From Rhizobiales bacterium CCH10-E5 (GTDB lineage: Bacteria; Pseudomonadota; Alphaproteobacteria; Rhizobiales; Beijerinckiaceae): DNA of 64,000 bases. How positions within the stretch are numbered: position 1 is the first letter of the stretch; the number at the start of each line of letters is the position of its first letter. A model generated the notes under the pieces. The model ran no database searches. It saw only the letters and a program-made list of their open reading frames with translations, and was not told the DNA's origin. The stretch is from contig LSIG01000046.1 in the NCBI GenBank assembly GCA_001556125.1, positions 186,001 through 250,000 of the forward strand, in the 5' to 3' direction. Made by a program: the position numbers and the translations under genes. Of this stretch, positions 34,224 through 42,565 are shown piece after piece.

Positions 34224-36418
34224 TGTCCCTCTTCGGCGGCGGCACCCCCGTCATCCTCCAGATGGAGGCGACCGAATGCGGCGCGGCCTGCCTTGCCATG
34301 GTTCTGGCGGCTCATGGTCGGCCGATCACGCTGGAGGAGGCGCGGGTCGCCTGCGCGACCGCTCGCGACGGCGTCGATGCCGCCCGACTTGTCGTCGCCG
34401 CCCGCAGCTTCGGGCTGGAGACCCATGGGCTGCGGCGCGAGCCCGAGGATCTGGCGTTGCTCCCCATGCCCCTGATCCTGCACTGGAATTTCGACCATTT
34501 CGTCATTCTCGATCGCGTTACGCGCAGCGGCTTCGTGATCCTCGATCCGGCCTGCGGCCGGCGGCTCGTCGATCGGGCCGAATTCGGGCGCTCCTTTACC
34601 GGTGTCGCGCTCAGCTTTCAGCCGGGGCCCGGTTTCGAGCGCCGGCCTCCGCGCCGCACCACGCTCGGTCTGCTACTCGACGAGGCCCGGCGCTCTCCCG
34701 ATGCGATCGCGCTGACGGCGCTGCTCGGGCTGGTCGGCATCGTGCCGGCGCTCGCCCTGACGGCAGCGATCGGCGTCTTTGCCGATCATGTCGTCGGGCA
34801 GTCGCGCCTGGCCTGGGCGCTCGCGCTGCTCGGCGCCATTCTCGGCGCGGGCCTGCTGCAGTTCGTGCTCGGCGTGCTACGCGAGCGCATCGTAGCCGCC
34901 TTGCGGAGCAAGATCGCGACCCATGTCGCGGTCGCCGGCTTCTGGCGCGCACTGCATCTGCCGGCCTCCTTCTTCGCCCAGCGCAGCGCTGGCGAGATCG
35001 TCTCGCGCCTGCGGCTCGGGTCCTCCGTCGGCGAGATCGTCGGCGGGCCTCTGGCCCGGCTGGTGCCGGATGGTGTTCAGGCGCTTGGCTATCTCGGGGT
35101 GATGGCCCTCTTCTCGCCGGGTCTCGCTGCGGTTCTGGCGGTCGTCTGCTGCGTCAACCTGATCTCGATGACCGCACTCAGCCGACGTGTGGCCGCGGCC
35201 AATGCGGCGGCGCAGGTAGCGGAGGGCGCCGCGGCCGGCATTGCGACGGCAGGCATGGCGGCTCTGGCAACCTACCGCCTGCATGGGCGCGAGCGGCTTC
35301 TGGTCGAGCGCATCGCCGCAGCGGAAGATACGGCTCTCGATCGCGAACAGCGCATCGGCGTTCTTCGCGCGATCGGCCTCGCGGCGCCTGCGGCATCGGG
35401 GCTGGCCATGACCATCGCGGTGCTGACGGTCGGCGCGGTGCTTGTCATGGACGGCGCTCTGACGCTGGGCGGGCTGATCGCCTGCCAGATGATCGCAGGC
35501 CTCATCAACGGGCCGGTCGTCTCGCTCGCCGCCGCCATGCCGCATCTCCAGGAGGCTGGCGGGGCCTTCGCCCGGATCGACGATCTGCAGCGTTATCCGC
35601 TGGCCCGCGCGTTCGAGCCCGACCGGCAGGCCCAGGAGCGCCAGCCTTTTCGGATCACGGGCCATGTGCGGCTCGAAGCGGTGTCGTTCGGTTTCGCTCC
35701 CGGTCAACCGCTCCTGCGCGACATCATGCTAGACATTCCGCCGGGCCGCATCCTCGCCATCCTCGGACCGTCCGGGTCCGGCAAATCCACGTTGGCCCGG
35801 CTGATCGCCGGCATGACCGAGCCGGATGCCGGCCGGGTCCTGCTGGACGGTATCGGTCTGGAGGATTGGCCGCAGCCGCTGCTGCGCCGCACCCTGCAAT
35901 ATGTCCCGCAGCAGGCGGCTGTGTTTTCGGGATCGCTCGACGACAATCTCCATCTCTGGGACCACGCGATCCGTCAGCAGGACAGCGCGCAGGCGATCCT
36001 CCGGACCGGGCTGCATGGCGTGGTGGCGGCGCGGGCTCACGGCATGCACTCGCTTCTGTCGAGCCATTCGCCGGCGCTCAGCGGCGGGGAGATCCAGCGC
36101 CTCGCTCTGGCGCGGGCGCTGTCGCGAGCTCCTAGGGTACTGGTGCTGGACGAGACCACCAGTGCGCTCGACTTCGCCGCCGAGGCCGACATCCTGGACC
36201 AGCTGCGCCTGAGCGGTGCCACGGTGGTCATCGTCACCCACCGCACCGGTACCGCGCTGCGCTGCGATGATGCCATCCTGCTCGATCAGGGCGCGATCGT
36301 CGCCTGCGGCGCGCCGGGGGCGATCCTCCTGCGCGAGACCATGGCAGCGGCCGACCCCTCGCTGCCGCGGCCGGATCGGGCCGAGGCGCGAGCCGCCATC
36401 GGAGCGGCAAGCCGATGA
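34223..36418 (+). CDS. peptidase C39-containing ABC exporter (PCAT, NHLM type)
   Basis: A 731-residue exporter that both processes and transports a double-glycine-leader substrate. Residues 1-130 are a C39 cysteine protease with the full catalytic set: Q13 and C19 in LQMEATECGAACLAM, H92 in HWNFDHFVIL and D108 in ILDPACG. A six-helix ABC membrane domain follows, then an ATPase with Walker A at G515-S522 (GPSGSGKS), signature LSGGEIQRLALARAL and Walker B VLVLDETTSALD. It is joined to the HlyD gene by a one-base overlap and to the second ABC gene by ATGA. The obvious candidate substrate is the protein encoded at 38769. Confidence 0.93.
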   Translation: MSLFGGGTPVILQMEATECGAACLAMVLAAHGRPITLEEARVACATARDGVDAARLVVAARSFGLETHGLRREPEDLALLPMPLILHWNFDHFVILDRVTRSGFVILDPACGRRLVDRAEFGRSFTGVALSFQPGPGFERRPPRRTTLGLLLDEARRSPDAIALTALLGLVGIVPALALTAAIGVFADHVVGQSRLAWALALLGAILGAGLLQFVLGVLRERIVAALRSKIATHVAVAGFWRALHLPASFFAQRSAGEIVSRLRLGSSVGEIVGGPLARLVPDGVQALGYLGVMALFSPGLAAVLAVVCCVNLISMTALSRRVAAANAAAQVAEGAAAGIATAGMAALATYRLHGRERLLVERIAAAEDTALDREQRIGVLRAIGLAAPAASGLAMTIAVLTVGAVLVMDGALTLGGLIACQMIAGLINGPVVSLAAAMPHLQEAGGAFARIDDLQRYPLARAFEPDRQAQERQPFRITGHVRLEAVSFGFAPGQPLLRDIMLDIPPGRILAILGPSGSGKSTLARLIAGMTEPDAGRVLLDGIGLEDWPQPLLRRTLQYVPQQAAVFSGSLDDNLHLWDHAIRQQDSAQAILRTGLHGVVAARAHGMHSLLSSHSPALSGGEIQRLALARALSRAPRVLVLDETTSALDFAAEADILDQLRLSGATVVIVTHRTGTALRCDDAILLDQGAIVACGAPGAILLRETMAAADPSLPRPDRAEARAAIGAASR

Positions 36419-38595
36419 GCCTGACAGCGCATCTCGACGGCAACGGCCCGACGCGGGGCAGCCGGGCGGAGCCGAACGAGCTGTCAGCCCGTCTCGACCG
36501 CATCGAACGCCTGCTGGACGACCGCTTCAGCGATGCCGGCGATGATGCCGTGATGGGCGCGCTCGATATCGCGGCCCGGGCTCTCGGTGCGACGTGGCCG
36601 AAGCTTCCGGCTCCGCCGCCCGAAGAGCCGCTGGACACCGCGCTTCATCGGCTCGCGGAGCAGGGCGGGCTCCTGGCAAGGCCGGTAGCGCTTGACGATC
36701 GGTATCTCGCCTCGGGCAGCGGCCCGCTGATCGGCCGACGGGCGGACGGGGCCGTGTTCGCGCTGGTTCGAAAAGGGCGAGGCTGGGTGCTGCACGAGCC
36801 CGGCGGCCTGGCTCCGCCGCGACGCCTCGACGGTCAGGCCCGTGCGTCCTTGCCGACGAGCGGTTTTCAGATCGGTTTGGCGCTGCCGGCAAAGGCGATC
36901 ACCCCGCGAGAACTGCTGACATTCGGCTGGTGGAGCGTCTGGCCGGACCTTGCCGGCTATGCGCTGATGACGGCCCTCGCAGGTCTGGTCGCCGCCCTGA
37001 TCCCGATCCTGACCGGCACGATCGTCGGCACCGTCGTGCCGGGGCGCGAACTCGGTCTGCTGATCGACATCGCTCTCTTCCTCTGCGTGCTCGCGGTCGT
37101 GAACGTGGCCGTCAGCATGGCGTCGCAACTCGCCTTGCTCAGGATTCGCGGGAGGCTCGGCTCGATGCTGCGCGCGGCCGCGATCGACCGCGCGGTCAGA
37201 ATGCCGGCCGGCCAGCACGCGCCCGTGCCGCCGCCGATCATGGTGCTGGCGATCCGCGCCGTGGAAGGCTGGCATCGCGGTGTCTGGTCTCTCGGCCTCG
37301 GCCTGCTCGCGAGCCTTCTGATGGCGCTGCCGAGCCTGTTCGTGATGGCGACGACATTGCCTGGCGCGGCGCTGGCGGTGCTGGCGGTGGGCGCGGTCGC
37401 CTTCGCGGCCGCCTGGTCGATCGGTCGGTATCAGCAGGCTCTGATGATCGCGCCGGGCCCCGGTTCGCCCGTCAGCTGGATGGCGACCGCCTACGAGACC
37501 TTTTTCAACATCGACACGGTGCGCGCCACGGCCACCGAGACCGCGATGTTCAACCGCTGGGCGGCCGGCTTCTCGAGCCTTCAGGTCAAGCAGTTGCGGA
37601 CGGCGCGGCTGGGCGCCTGGTCGGCGGGAATCGGGGCGGCGGTCGAGAGCCTGTTCCTGCTGGCCGCGATCGGCGCCGTGGTCCTTGCGGGGGTCCTGAG
37701 CGAGCCGGACCGCACCGTCTCCTTCGTGGTGGCGGCAGGCGTCGTCGTCGGAGCCGTCTCGACCATGATCGCCAGCGCCTCCGAGCTCTCCATGCTGGCA
37801 TTGCAGCGCCGAATTGCCCGGCCGCTGCTGCTCGGCGTGCCAGGCGTGGAAGCGGATGGCGAGCCGCTGGCGGAGCCGCAGGGCGCGGTCTCGGTCGTCT
37901 CGCTGACCTATCGCCATGACGAAGCCAGCCCCGCCGTACTTCAGGGTGTCGATCTCGCCGTCGCACCGGGCCAGTATGTCGGCATCGTCGGGGCCTCCGG
38001 TGCTGGAAAATCCACGCTGATCCGGCTGATCCTGGGGCTTGCCACGCCCGAAACGGGAGCCGTCTTTCTCGACGGGGTCGATACCCGCAAGCTCGACATG
38101 GCGGCGATGCGCCGACGCATCGGTATCGTCGGGCAGGGGGCGAGCCTGTTTCCGGGAACGCTGCGCGACAATGTCGCCCTCGGCGCCGGGCTGCGGGACG
38201 CTGAGATCTGGGAGACCTTGCGCCTGGCCGGTGTCGCCGATGACATCGCGGCGATGCCGCTCGGGCTCGGCACGGTGATCGGCGACACCAATCCGATGCT
38301 GTCGGGCGGACAGGTCCAGCGCCTGCTTTTCGCGCGGGCCATCGCGACCCGGCCCAAGCTGATGATCCTCGACGAGGCGACGAGCGCGCTCGATCCGGTC
38401 GCGCAGGCGACGGTCACCCGCACCATCCGCGCCCTTGGGATCACCGTCATCGCCGTGGCGCATCGTCTCGAGACGCTGCAGAGCTGCGACTGCATCTACA
38501 TGCTGGAGCGCGGCCGCATCGTCGAGAAAGGCAGCTTCGCAGAGCTCGCGGGACACGATGGCCCCTTTTCCGCGATGCTCGCCCGGCAGTCTTGA
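36415..38595 (+). CDS. second ABC exporter protein of the NHLM-like system
   Basis: A 726-residue half-transporter. The N-terminal ~165 residues are a non-protease domain of the type found in the second ATP-binding protein of NHLM systems. Membrane helices follow, and a complete ATPase has Walker A G526-S533 (GASGAGKS), signature LSGGQVQRLLFARAI and Walker B LMILDEATSALD. No C39 catalytic residues are present, so it does not process substrate. It probably pairs with, or works after, the C39 protein. ATGA overlap with the previous gene. Confidence 0.9.
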   Translation: MSLTAHLDGNGPTRGSRAEPNELSARLDRIERLLDDRFSDAGDDAVMGALDIAARALGATWPKLPAPPPEEPLDTALHRLAEQGGLLARPVALDDRYLASGSGPLIGRRADGAVFALVRKGRGWVLHEPGGLAPPRRLDGQARASLPTSGFQIGLALPAKAITPRELLTFGWWSVWPDLAGYALMTALAGLVAALIPILTGTIVGTVVPGRELGLLIDIALFLCVLAVVNVAVSMASQLALLRIRGRLGSMLRAAAIDRAVRMPAGQHAPVPPPIMVLAIRAVEGWHRGVWSLGLGLLASLLMALPSLFVMATTLPGAALAVLAVGAVAFAAAWSIGRYQQALMIAPGPGSPVSWMATAYETFFNIDTVRATATETAMFNRWAAGFSSLQVKQLRTARLGAWSAGIGAAVESLFLLAAIGAVVLAGVLSEPDRTVSFVVAAGVVVGAVSTMIASASELSMLALQRRIARPLLLGVPGVEADGEPLAEPQGAVSVVSLTYRHDEASPAVLQGVDLAVAPGQYVGIVGASGAGKSTLIRLILGLATPETGAVFLDGVDTRKLDMAAMRRRIGIVGQGASLFPGTLRDNVALGAGLRDAEIWETLRLAGVADDIAAMPLGLGTVIGDTNPMLSGGQVQRLLFARAIATRPKLMILDEATSALDPVAQATVTRTIRALGITVIAVAHRLETLQSCDCIYMLERGRIVEKGSFAELAGHDGPFSAMLARQS

Positions 38596-38606
38596 GGCCG
38601 GACGGG

Positions 38607-38670
38607 CCGTCAAGGCTTTCTTCAACATGAAACAGCGAAGCGGGGCAGGCGCTTGGCCCGTCAAGACTTT
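38607..38670 (+). promoter_or_regulatory. direct repeats upstream of the double-glycine substrate gene
   Basis: CCGTCAAGGCTTT (38607-38619) and CCGTCAAGACTTT (38658-38670) match at 12 of 13 positions, 51 bases apart, roughly five helical turns. They lie in the 173-base gap before the substrate gene and may bind an unknown regulator that uncouples its expression from the exporter genes. Confidence 0.45.
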
Positions 38671-38768
38671 ATTGGGCGGTGTTCCCTAACGTCGCCTGGC
38701 CGCAGAACGCAGCGCCGGTGCCCCTGAGGGCCGGCCCGGGCACAGGACCGACAGAGGGACCCACAGCG

Positions 38769-39992
38769 ATGCAGACCGCCAAAGCCGCCGCCCCGATCCT
38801 GGCCGAGGAGCTGGATCTCGACGCATTGAGCAAGGTGGCCGGTGGCACCCGCAGCCAGCCCTCCGGTCCGGACTCAAGCGCCATGCTCGACGCGGTGCAT
38901 GCATCGGACGGGCCCCATCCGCTTGAGATGGGCCATGGTCCTGTGGTCGAGAACCCGGTGCACAGCGCGCAGGCCCATCTCGCACACACCCTCAATGCCA
39001 CGGCCGTCCCGCAGGGCGAGGTTCACACCTCGGTCGACACACACGCCTCGGCGGGCGGCCATGATGCTCATGTCTCTGCCCAGGCCGGAGCCGGCGCCTC
39101 GGCGAGCACGCATCACGATGGCAGCAGCGCCAGCGCCTCCGCGCGGGCCGAAGCGAGCGCCTCCGCCAGCGGTCATGTCGGCAGCGGGCCTGTCTCGATC
39201 GATGGCCACGCCAGCGCCGAGGCATCTGCTTCCGCCGACGGCCATGCCGGCATTTCCGGCAGCTCCGCGGACATGCAGGGTTCGGTGCATGCCGGCGCCT
39301 CGGCCAGCGGCGACGTCACCCGCACCGTCGATGCGGGACACGGAATCACCGAGACAGACAAGGCCTCGGGCACGGTCTACGCAAAGGCCGGCGCCGATGA
39401 CTTGGAGAGCGCCCAGTTCGGCCATGGCAGCTACGGCGCCTCGTCGAGCGGCGGCGCCTTCGCCGGTGTCGGGGCCCAGGGCAACGAAAGCGCCTCGCTC
39501 GACGTCAAGGGCGTCACCGTGACCGACAAGGGCGGCGTCACGGCGGGCGCGGAGGTCGGCATCAGCGGCGGAGCCCATGCCGGCTACTCGGATCATCATC
39601 TCAACATCGGTGTCAGCGGGGCTGTCGCGGCCGGGCTCGGCCTCAATGTCGATCTGAACGTCAGCATCAACACCAAAGGCATCGAGGATGCTGGCAAGGC
39701 CGTGGGCGAGGGCACGGTCGTCGCAGCCCATGCGGTCGACCACGCGGCGACCGAGGCCGGCCATGCCGTTGCGCACACGGCCGAGGCCGCCGGACGCGAT
39801 GCCGAACACGCCGCCGCTGCGGTGGGGCACGAAGCCGGGCATGCCGCCCATGAGGTCGGGCATGCCGCCAGCCATGCGGCCCATGAGGTCGGCCACGCGG
39901 CGAGCCATGCCGCCCACGAGGTCGGCCACGCCGCCAGCAGTGCCGTGCATCACGCCGCCCACGCGGTGAAGCACTTCTTCCACCACTGGTGA
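38769..39992 (+). CDS. large double-glycine-leader secreted protein, Ala/Ser/His-rich, putative exporter substrate
   Basis: A 407-residue protein of unknown family. Residues 1-26 look like a C39-type leader, ending in EELDLDALSKVAGG with hydrophobic/acidic spacing and a Gly-Gly before the predicted cut at T27. The mature part has no cysteine. Residues about 70-210 are low-complexity (Ala, Ser, Gly, His), a glycine-rich probably beta-structured segment follows (AGAEVGISGGAHAGYSDHHL, GVSGAVAAGLGLNVDLNVS), and the last ~90 residues are helical with 21 histidines, ending KHFFHHW. GAGGGA precedes the ATG. It lies 173 bases after the exporter genes. No RiPP-modifying enzyme is nearby. It could be an unmodified bacteriocin, adhesin, biofilm or metal-binding protein. 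Confidence 0.82.
   Translation: MQTAKAAAPILAEELDLDALSKVAGGTRSQPSGPDSSAMLDAVHASDGPHPLEMGHGPVVENPVHSAQAHLAHTLNATAVPQGEVHTSVDTHASAGGHDAHVSAQAGAGASASTHHDGSSASASARAEASASASGHVGSGPVSIDGHASAEASASADGHAGISGSSADMQGSVHAGASASGDVTRTVDAGHGITETDKASGTVYAKAGADDLESAQFGHGSYGASSSGGAFAGVGAQGNESASLDVKGVTVTDKGGVTAGAEVGISGGAHAGYSDHHLNIGVSGAVAAGLGLNVDLNVSINTKGIEDAGKAVGEGTVVAAHAVDHAATEAGHAVAHTAEAAGRDAEHAAAAVGHEAGHAAHEVGHAASHAAHEVGHAASHAAHEVGHAASSAVHHAAHAVKHFFHHW
39840..39938 (+). repeat. three tandem 33-bp repeats encoding an 11-residue unit
   Basis: Three consecutive units each encode HAAHEVGHAAS. The DNA copies differ at third positions (catgccgcc, catgcggcc, catgccgcc), so the peptide is what is conserved. An 11-residue period is that of hendecad or amphipathic helices, with histidines clustering along the helix. 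Confidence 0.85.
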
Positions 39993-40013
39993 GGCGACCG
40001 GGCGAGGCGCCGC

Positions 40014-41516
40014 TCAGGCGCCGTCCCGCTCTGCCGGGACGCTCCTCCCCGGAGCCATGACACCGGCCGGGTCGAGCGCCCGAGCGAGGCGCCGCAGGAC
40101 GGCGTCGTAGCTCGCTTCGGCCTGCGCCTCTCGCAGGCCCGGATGACCGAGCCGGAAGGCATGATAGCCGCGTCCGGCCAGCGCTGCGGCGACCTGCCGA
40201 TACAGGACGAGCGCCGCGTCGTCGGCCATGCTGTCGGCTCGGTCCCAAGTCAGCGAGACGTAGCCGTGAAGCGCGCGGCCCGAGACCGCCTGCGCGCCGA
40301 GCGCGGCGAAGAAGGGCCGCTCCCCCACCGCCTCCGCCAGCAGCGCCTCGACCTCCCGCAGTGCCGCGCCGGAAAAGGGCAGGACGGGGCACAGCCACAG
40401 GAAGCCGCAACCGTCCCGGTCGGGGTCGAGGGGCTCATCGATCGGGCCGGCCTTGGCCGCATAGAGGCTGGCGAGATTCCCGCCATGGCTGAATCCGGTC
40501 AGGAAGGTCTCGAGCCGTTCTCCAGAATCCGTGCGGTCCTCCATCGTCTCGATGCCGCTGGCGAGCCCTGCGAAGCTGCGGCGGATCACGGCGACCCTGG
40601 CATCGAACAGCTCGCGGTGATCGCTCGCCACGATCAGCGACAGCCCCCAGCCGGCAGCCCCTTGCAGCGCCGGCGCCAGCGCGTCCCGGCCGCGAAGGAG
40701 GGACGAGAGCCGCTTCGCCCGGTTCCAGATCGCGACGTCGTAGGCGTTCAGGACCCCGCTCTCGACGAGCCGCCGCAGGACGGCGAGCGCGAGGTCGAAG
40801 GCCGCGTCCGTCTCGATCTCGACGAGCAGCGCCCCCGCATGGTCGAGCGTCGGGTTGAGCGCGACCCGCCCCGACAGCACGACGCCCAGGCTCGATTGGC
40901 TGAACAGCCCCTCGATCAGCGGGCCAGCCGGGCGCCCGTGAAGTTCGGCCGCGATTCCCGGGCCGAGACGGCGATGGCCGGTCCGGATGCGCTCGCCGGT
41001 CGAGAGCGCCACCTCGAGGTCGAAGAGGCCGGCATGGCGGTCGCCCATCGGCCCGGCGCCATCACCGCGCTCGAGGGCATTGGCCAGGACACTGGCGTCG
41101 ATCGGCCCGCCGAAGCTGGGCAGATGATAGCGCAGCCCCTCCGCCTTCACCCGTGCCTGGAGCTGCGCGAAGGTGACGCCGGGTTCGATCCGCGCCGTGC
41201 CGTTCGCCATGTCGATGTCGAGGATGGCGTCGAGCCGCGAAAGATCGAGGATCGCGGCATCGATAACGGGCAGCCGCGAGCCCAGCCCCCAGTTGCGCCC
41301 GCGCGACAGCGGGTGGAGGGCCTGGCCTGTCTGGCCGGCGATGGTGACGACATGGGCGGCCTCGGCGCTCGTGGCGGGGCGGACGATGGCGAGCGTGCGC
41401 GCCGGCCAGGGAAAGGTGGCTGCCTGACATTCGTCCCGGGCCGGCCGCGACGCCGAGATGCCGGCCGCGGCCAGCGCAGCCAGGAACGCGTCGAGCCTGG
41501 CGACGGGATCAGACAT
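40014..41516 (-). CDS. FAD-binding oxidoreductase (VAO/PCMH family)
   Basis: A 500-residue flavoprotein. The N-terminal FAD domain has SRGRNWGLGSRLPV, LDLSRLDAI and IEPGVTFAQLQ, close in pattern to the flavoprotein subunit of p-cresol methylhydroxylase and related phenol oxidases. The C-terminal cap ends with RLARALDPAGVMAPGR, which fits the family end. No signal peptide. GAGGCG precedes the ATG. It is convergent with the double-glycine substrate gene, 21 bases between stops. Probable substrate is a phenolic alcohol; a role in modifying the exported protein is possible but unsupported. Confidence 0.83.
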   Translation of the reverse strand: MSDPVARLDAFLAALAAAGISASRPARDECQAATFPWPARTLAIVRPATSAEAAHVVTIAGQTGQALHPLSRGRNWGLGSRLPVIDAAILDLSRLDAILDIDMANGTARIEPGVTFAQLQARVKAEGLRYHLPSFGGPIDASVLANALERGDGAGPMGDRHAGLFDLEVALSTGERIRTGHRRLGPGIAAELHGRPAGPLIEGLFSQSSLGVVLSGRVALNPTLDHAGALLVEIETDAAFDLALAVLRRLVESGVLNAYDVAIWNRAKRLSSLLRGRDALAPALQGAAGWGLSLIVASDHRELFDARVAVIRRSFAGLASGIETMEDRTDSGERLETFLTGFSHGGNLASLYAAKAGPIDEPLDPDRDGCGFLWLCPVLPFSGAALREVEALLAEAVGERPFFAALGAQAVSGRALHGYVSLTWDRADSMADDAALVLYRQVAAALAGRGYHAFRLGHPGLREAQAEASYDAVLRRLARALDPAGVMAPGRSVPAERDGA

Positions 41517-41591
41517 TTTCGCCTCGCAGTCCCGTCACCCTACCGGGACGCAAGGGAAGGTGACGCGATTCCCGCCTGCGGGAAAGGTGGC

Positions 41592-42299
41592 TCAGAACAG
41601 CCCGGAAACGAGGCTGACCGTCAGCCCCAGCACGGTCATGTTGAAGAAGAAGGCGTAAATGCCGTGGCAGAGCGCGGTGATGCGGATCGACCGGGAGTGG
41701 ATGCTGATGTCCGCCGTGGAATTGGCCAGACCGATGACGAAGGAGAAGTACAGGAAGTCCGACAGGGTGAGCTTCTGCGGATCGCCCGGAAAATCGAGCC
41801 CGCGCTCGGCATTGAGCAGATCGCCGGTCTCGCGGGCGCTGCCGTTGAAATACTGGTTGGCGTAGTGGATCGCGAATTTGAAATGGACGAAAGCCCAGGT
41901 CGTCAGCACGGTCGCGACCGTCAGCGCGATGTGCTCCGGCAGCAGCATGCCGCTGTCCTTCTTGACCAGCATCAGCTCGATCAGCACCGCAGCGAGGCTG
42001 ATCGCCGCCGCGATCACGGAGGCCGCCAGCGTGAACAGGCGGCCTTGGTCGCTGACCGAAACGAGATCGCGCAGTGGATAGCGGGCGCTGCGCGACAGGC
42101 CGAGGGTAAAGGCCATGAAGAGCAAGGCCGACGCGTTCCAGCCCAGCAGGGCCCGCGTGGTGGCGCGGAAACTGTCGGGCAGCGCAAGCGCGACGAGCAG
42201 GCCTGCGAGCAGGCACAGCAGGATGCGGACATGCGGCCCGGTGTGCCGCCGTCCTAAGACGGGGGCGCTGCGCGGCAACTGCGAGTCGAGCGACGTCAT
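41592..42299 (-). CDS. DUF1345 family membrane protein
   Basis: A 235-residue inner-membrane protein with about six hydrophobic segments. The conserved C-terminal region of the DUF1345 family is clear (LTLSDFLYFSFVIGLANSTA, then YAFFFNMTVLGLTVSLVSG). Function unknown across the family; no ion-channel motif that I can name. It is monocistronic, 75 bases downstream of the oxidase start and on the same strand. Confidence 0.85.
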   Translation of the reverse strand: MTSLDSQLPRSAPVLGRRHTGPHVRILLCLLAGLLVALALPDSFRATTRALLGWNASALLFMAFTLGLSRSARYPLRDLVSVSDQGRLFTLAASVIAAAISLAAVLIELMLVKKDSGMLLPEHIALTVATVLTTWAFVHFKFAIHYANQYFNGSARETGDLLNAERGLDFPGDPQKLTLSDFLYFSFVIGLANSTADISIHSRSIRITALCHGIYAFFFNMTVLGLTVSLVSGLF

Positions 42300-42434
42300 C
42301 TGGCTTCGTCCCTTCGGCGCAGGGACTGTCTGCGACCGTGGGACCGATCTTGCGCGCGCCTCGTGTCCAACGTCTTGCCGTTGCGGCAGTGATGTGCGGA
42401 CAGGGTTTCCGGTTCCTTAACCGCAGGGACGATC

Positions 42435-42460
42435 GCATCGCTCGGAGAAGCGAGCGATGC
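42435..42460. terminator. strong perfect hairpin between AraC-type and DUF1345 genes
   Basis: GCATCGCTCG-GAGAAG-CGAGCGATGC is a perfect 10-bp stem with a 6-base loop. It lies 106 bases after the AraC-type gene and 136 before the DUF1345 gene, both on the minus strand. No T-run flanks it, so it may be a terminator of the first gene or a regulatory inverted repeat. Confidence 0.5.
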
Positions 42461-42565
42461 TGTGCTGGCTGAGCCGTCGCATGGTGTCGCACCGAAAAGG
42501 CAGGCCGCTCGCCCGTGCGATGCTGAGCGCAGATCGCCATGGGAATAAGCGGCTAGCGCTAGGCG

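Noticed and set aside
36484-38664. 726-codon open frame on the minus strand opposite the second ABC exporter gene
   Set aside because: Arg/Asp/Gly/Gln-rich shadow with no domain; the + strand encodes a complete ATPase and membrane domain.
38874-39986. 370-codon minus-strand frame opposite the double-glycine substrate gene
   Set aside because: Gly/Arg/Met-rich complement of the repeats. The + frame has a leader, a ribosome binding site and an exporter neighbourhood, and its repeats conserve the peptide through synonymous changes.
40143-42257. 704-codon open frame on + across the flavin oxidase and DUF1345 genes
   Set aside because: Runs through two genes on the other strand, with shadow-type composition and no motif.
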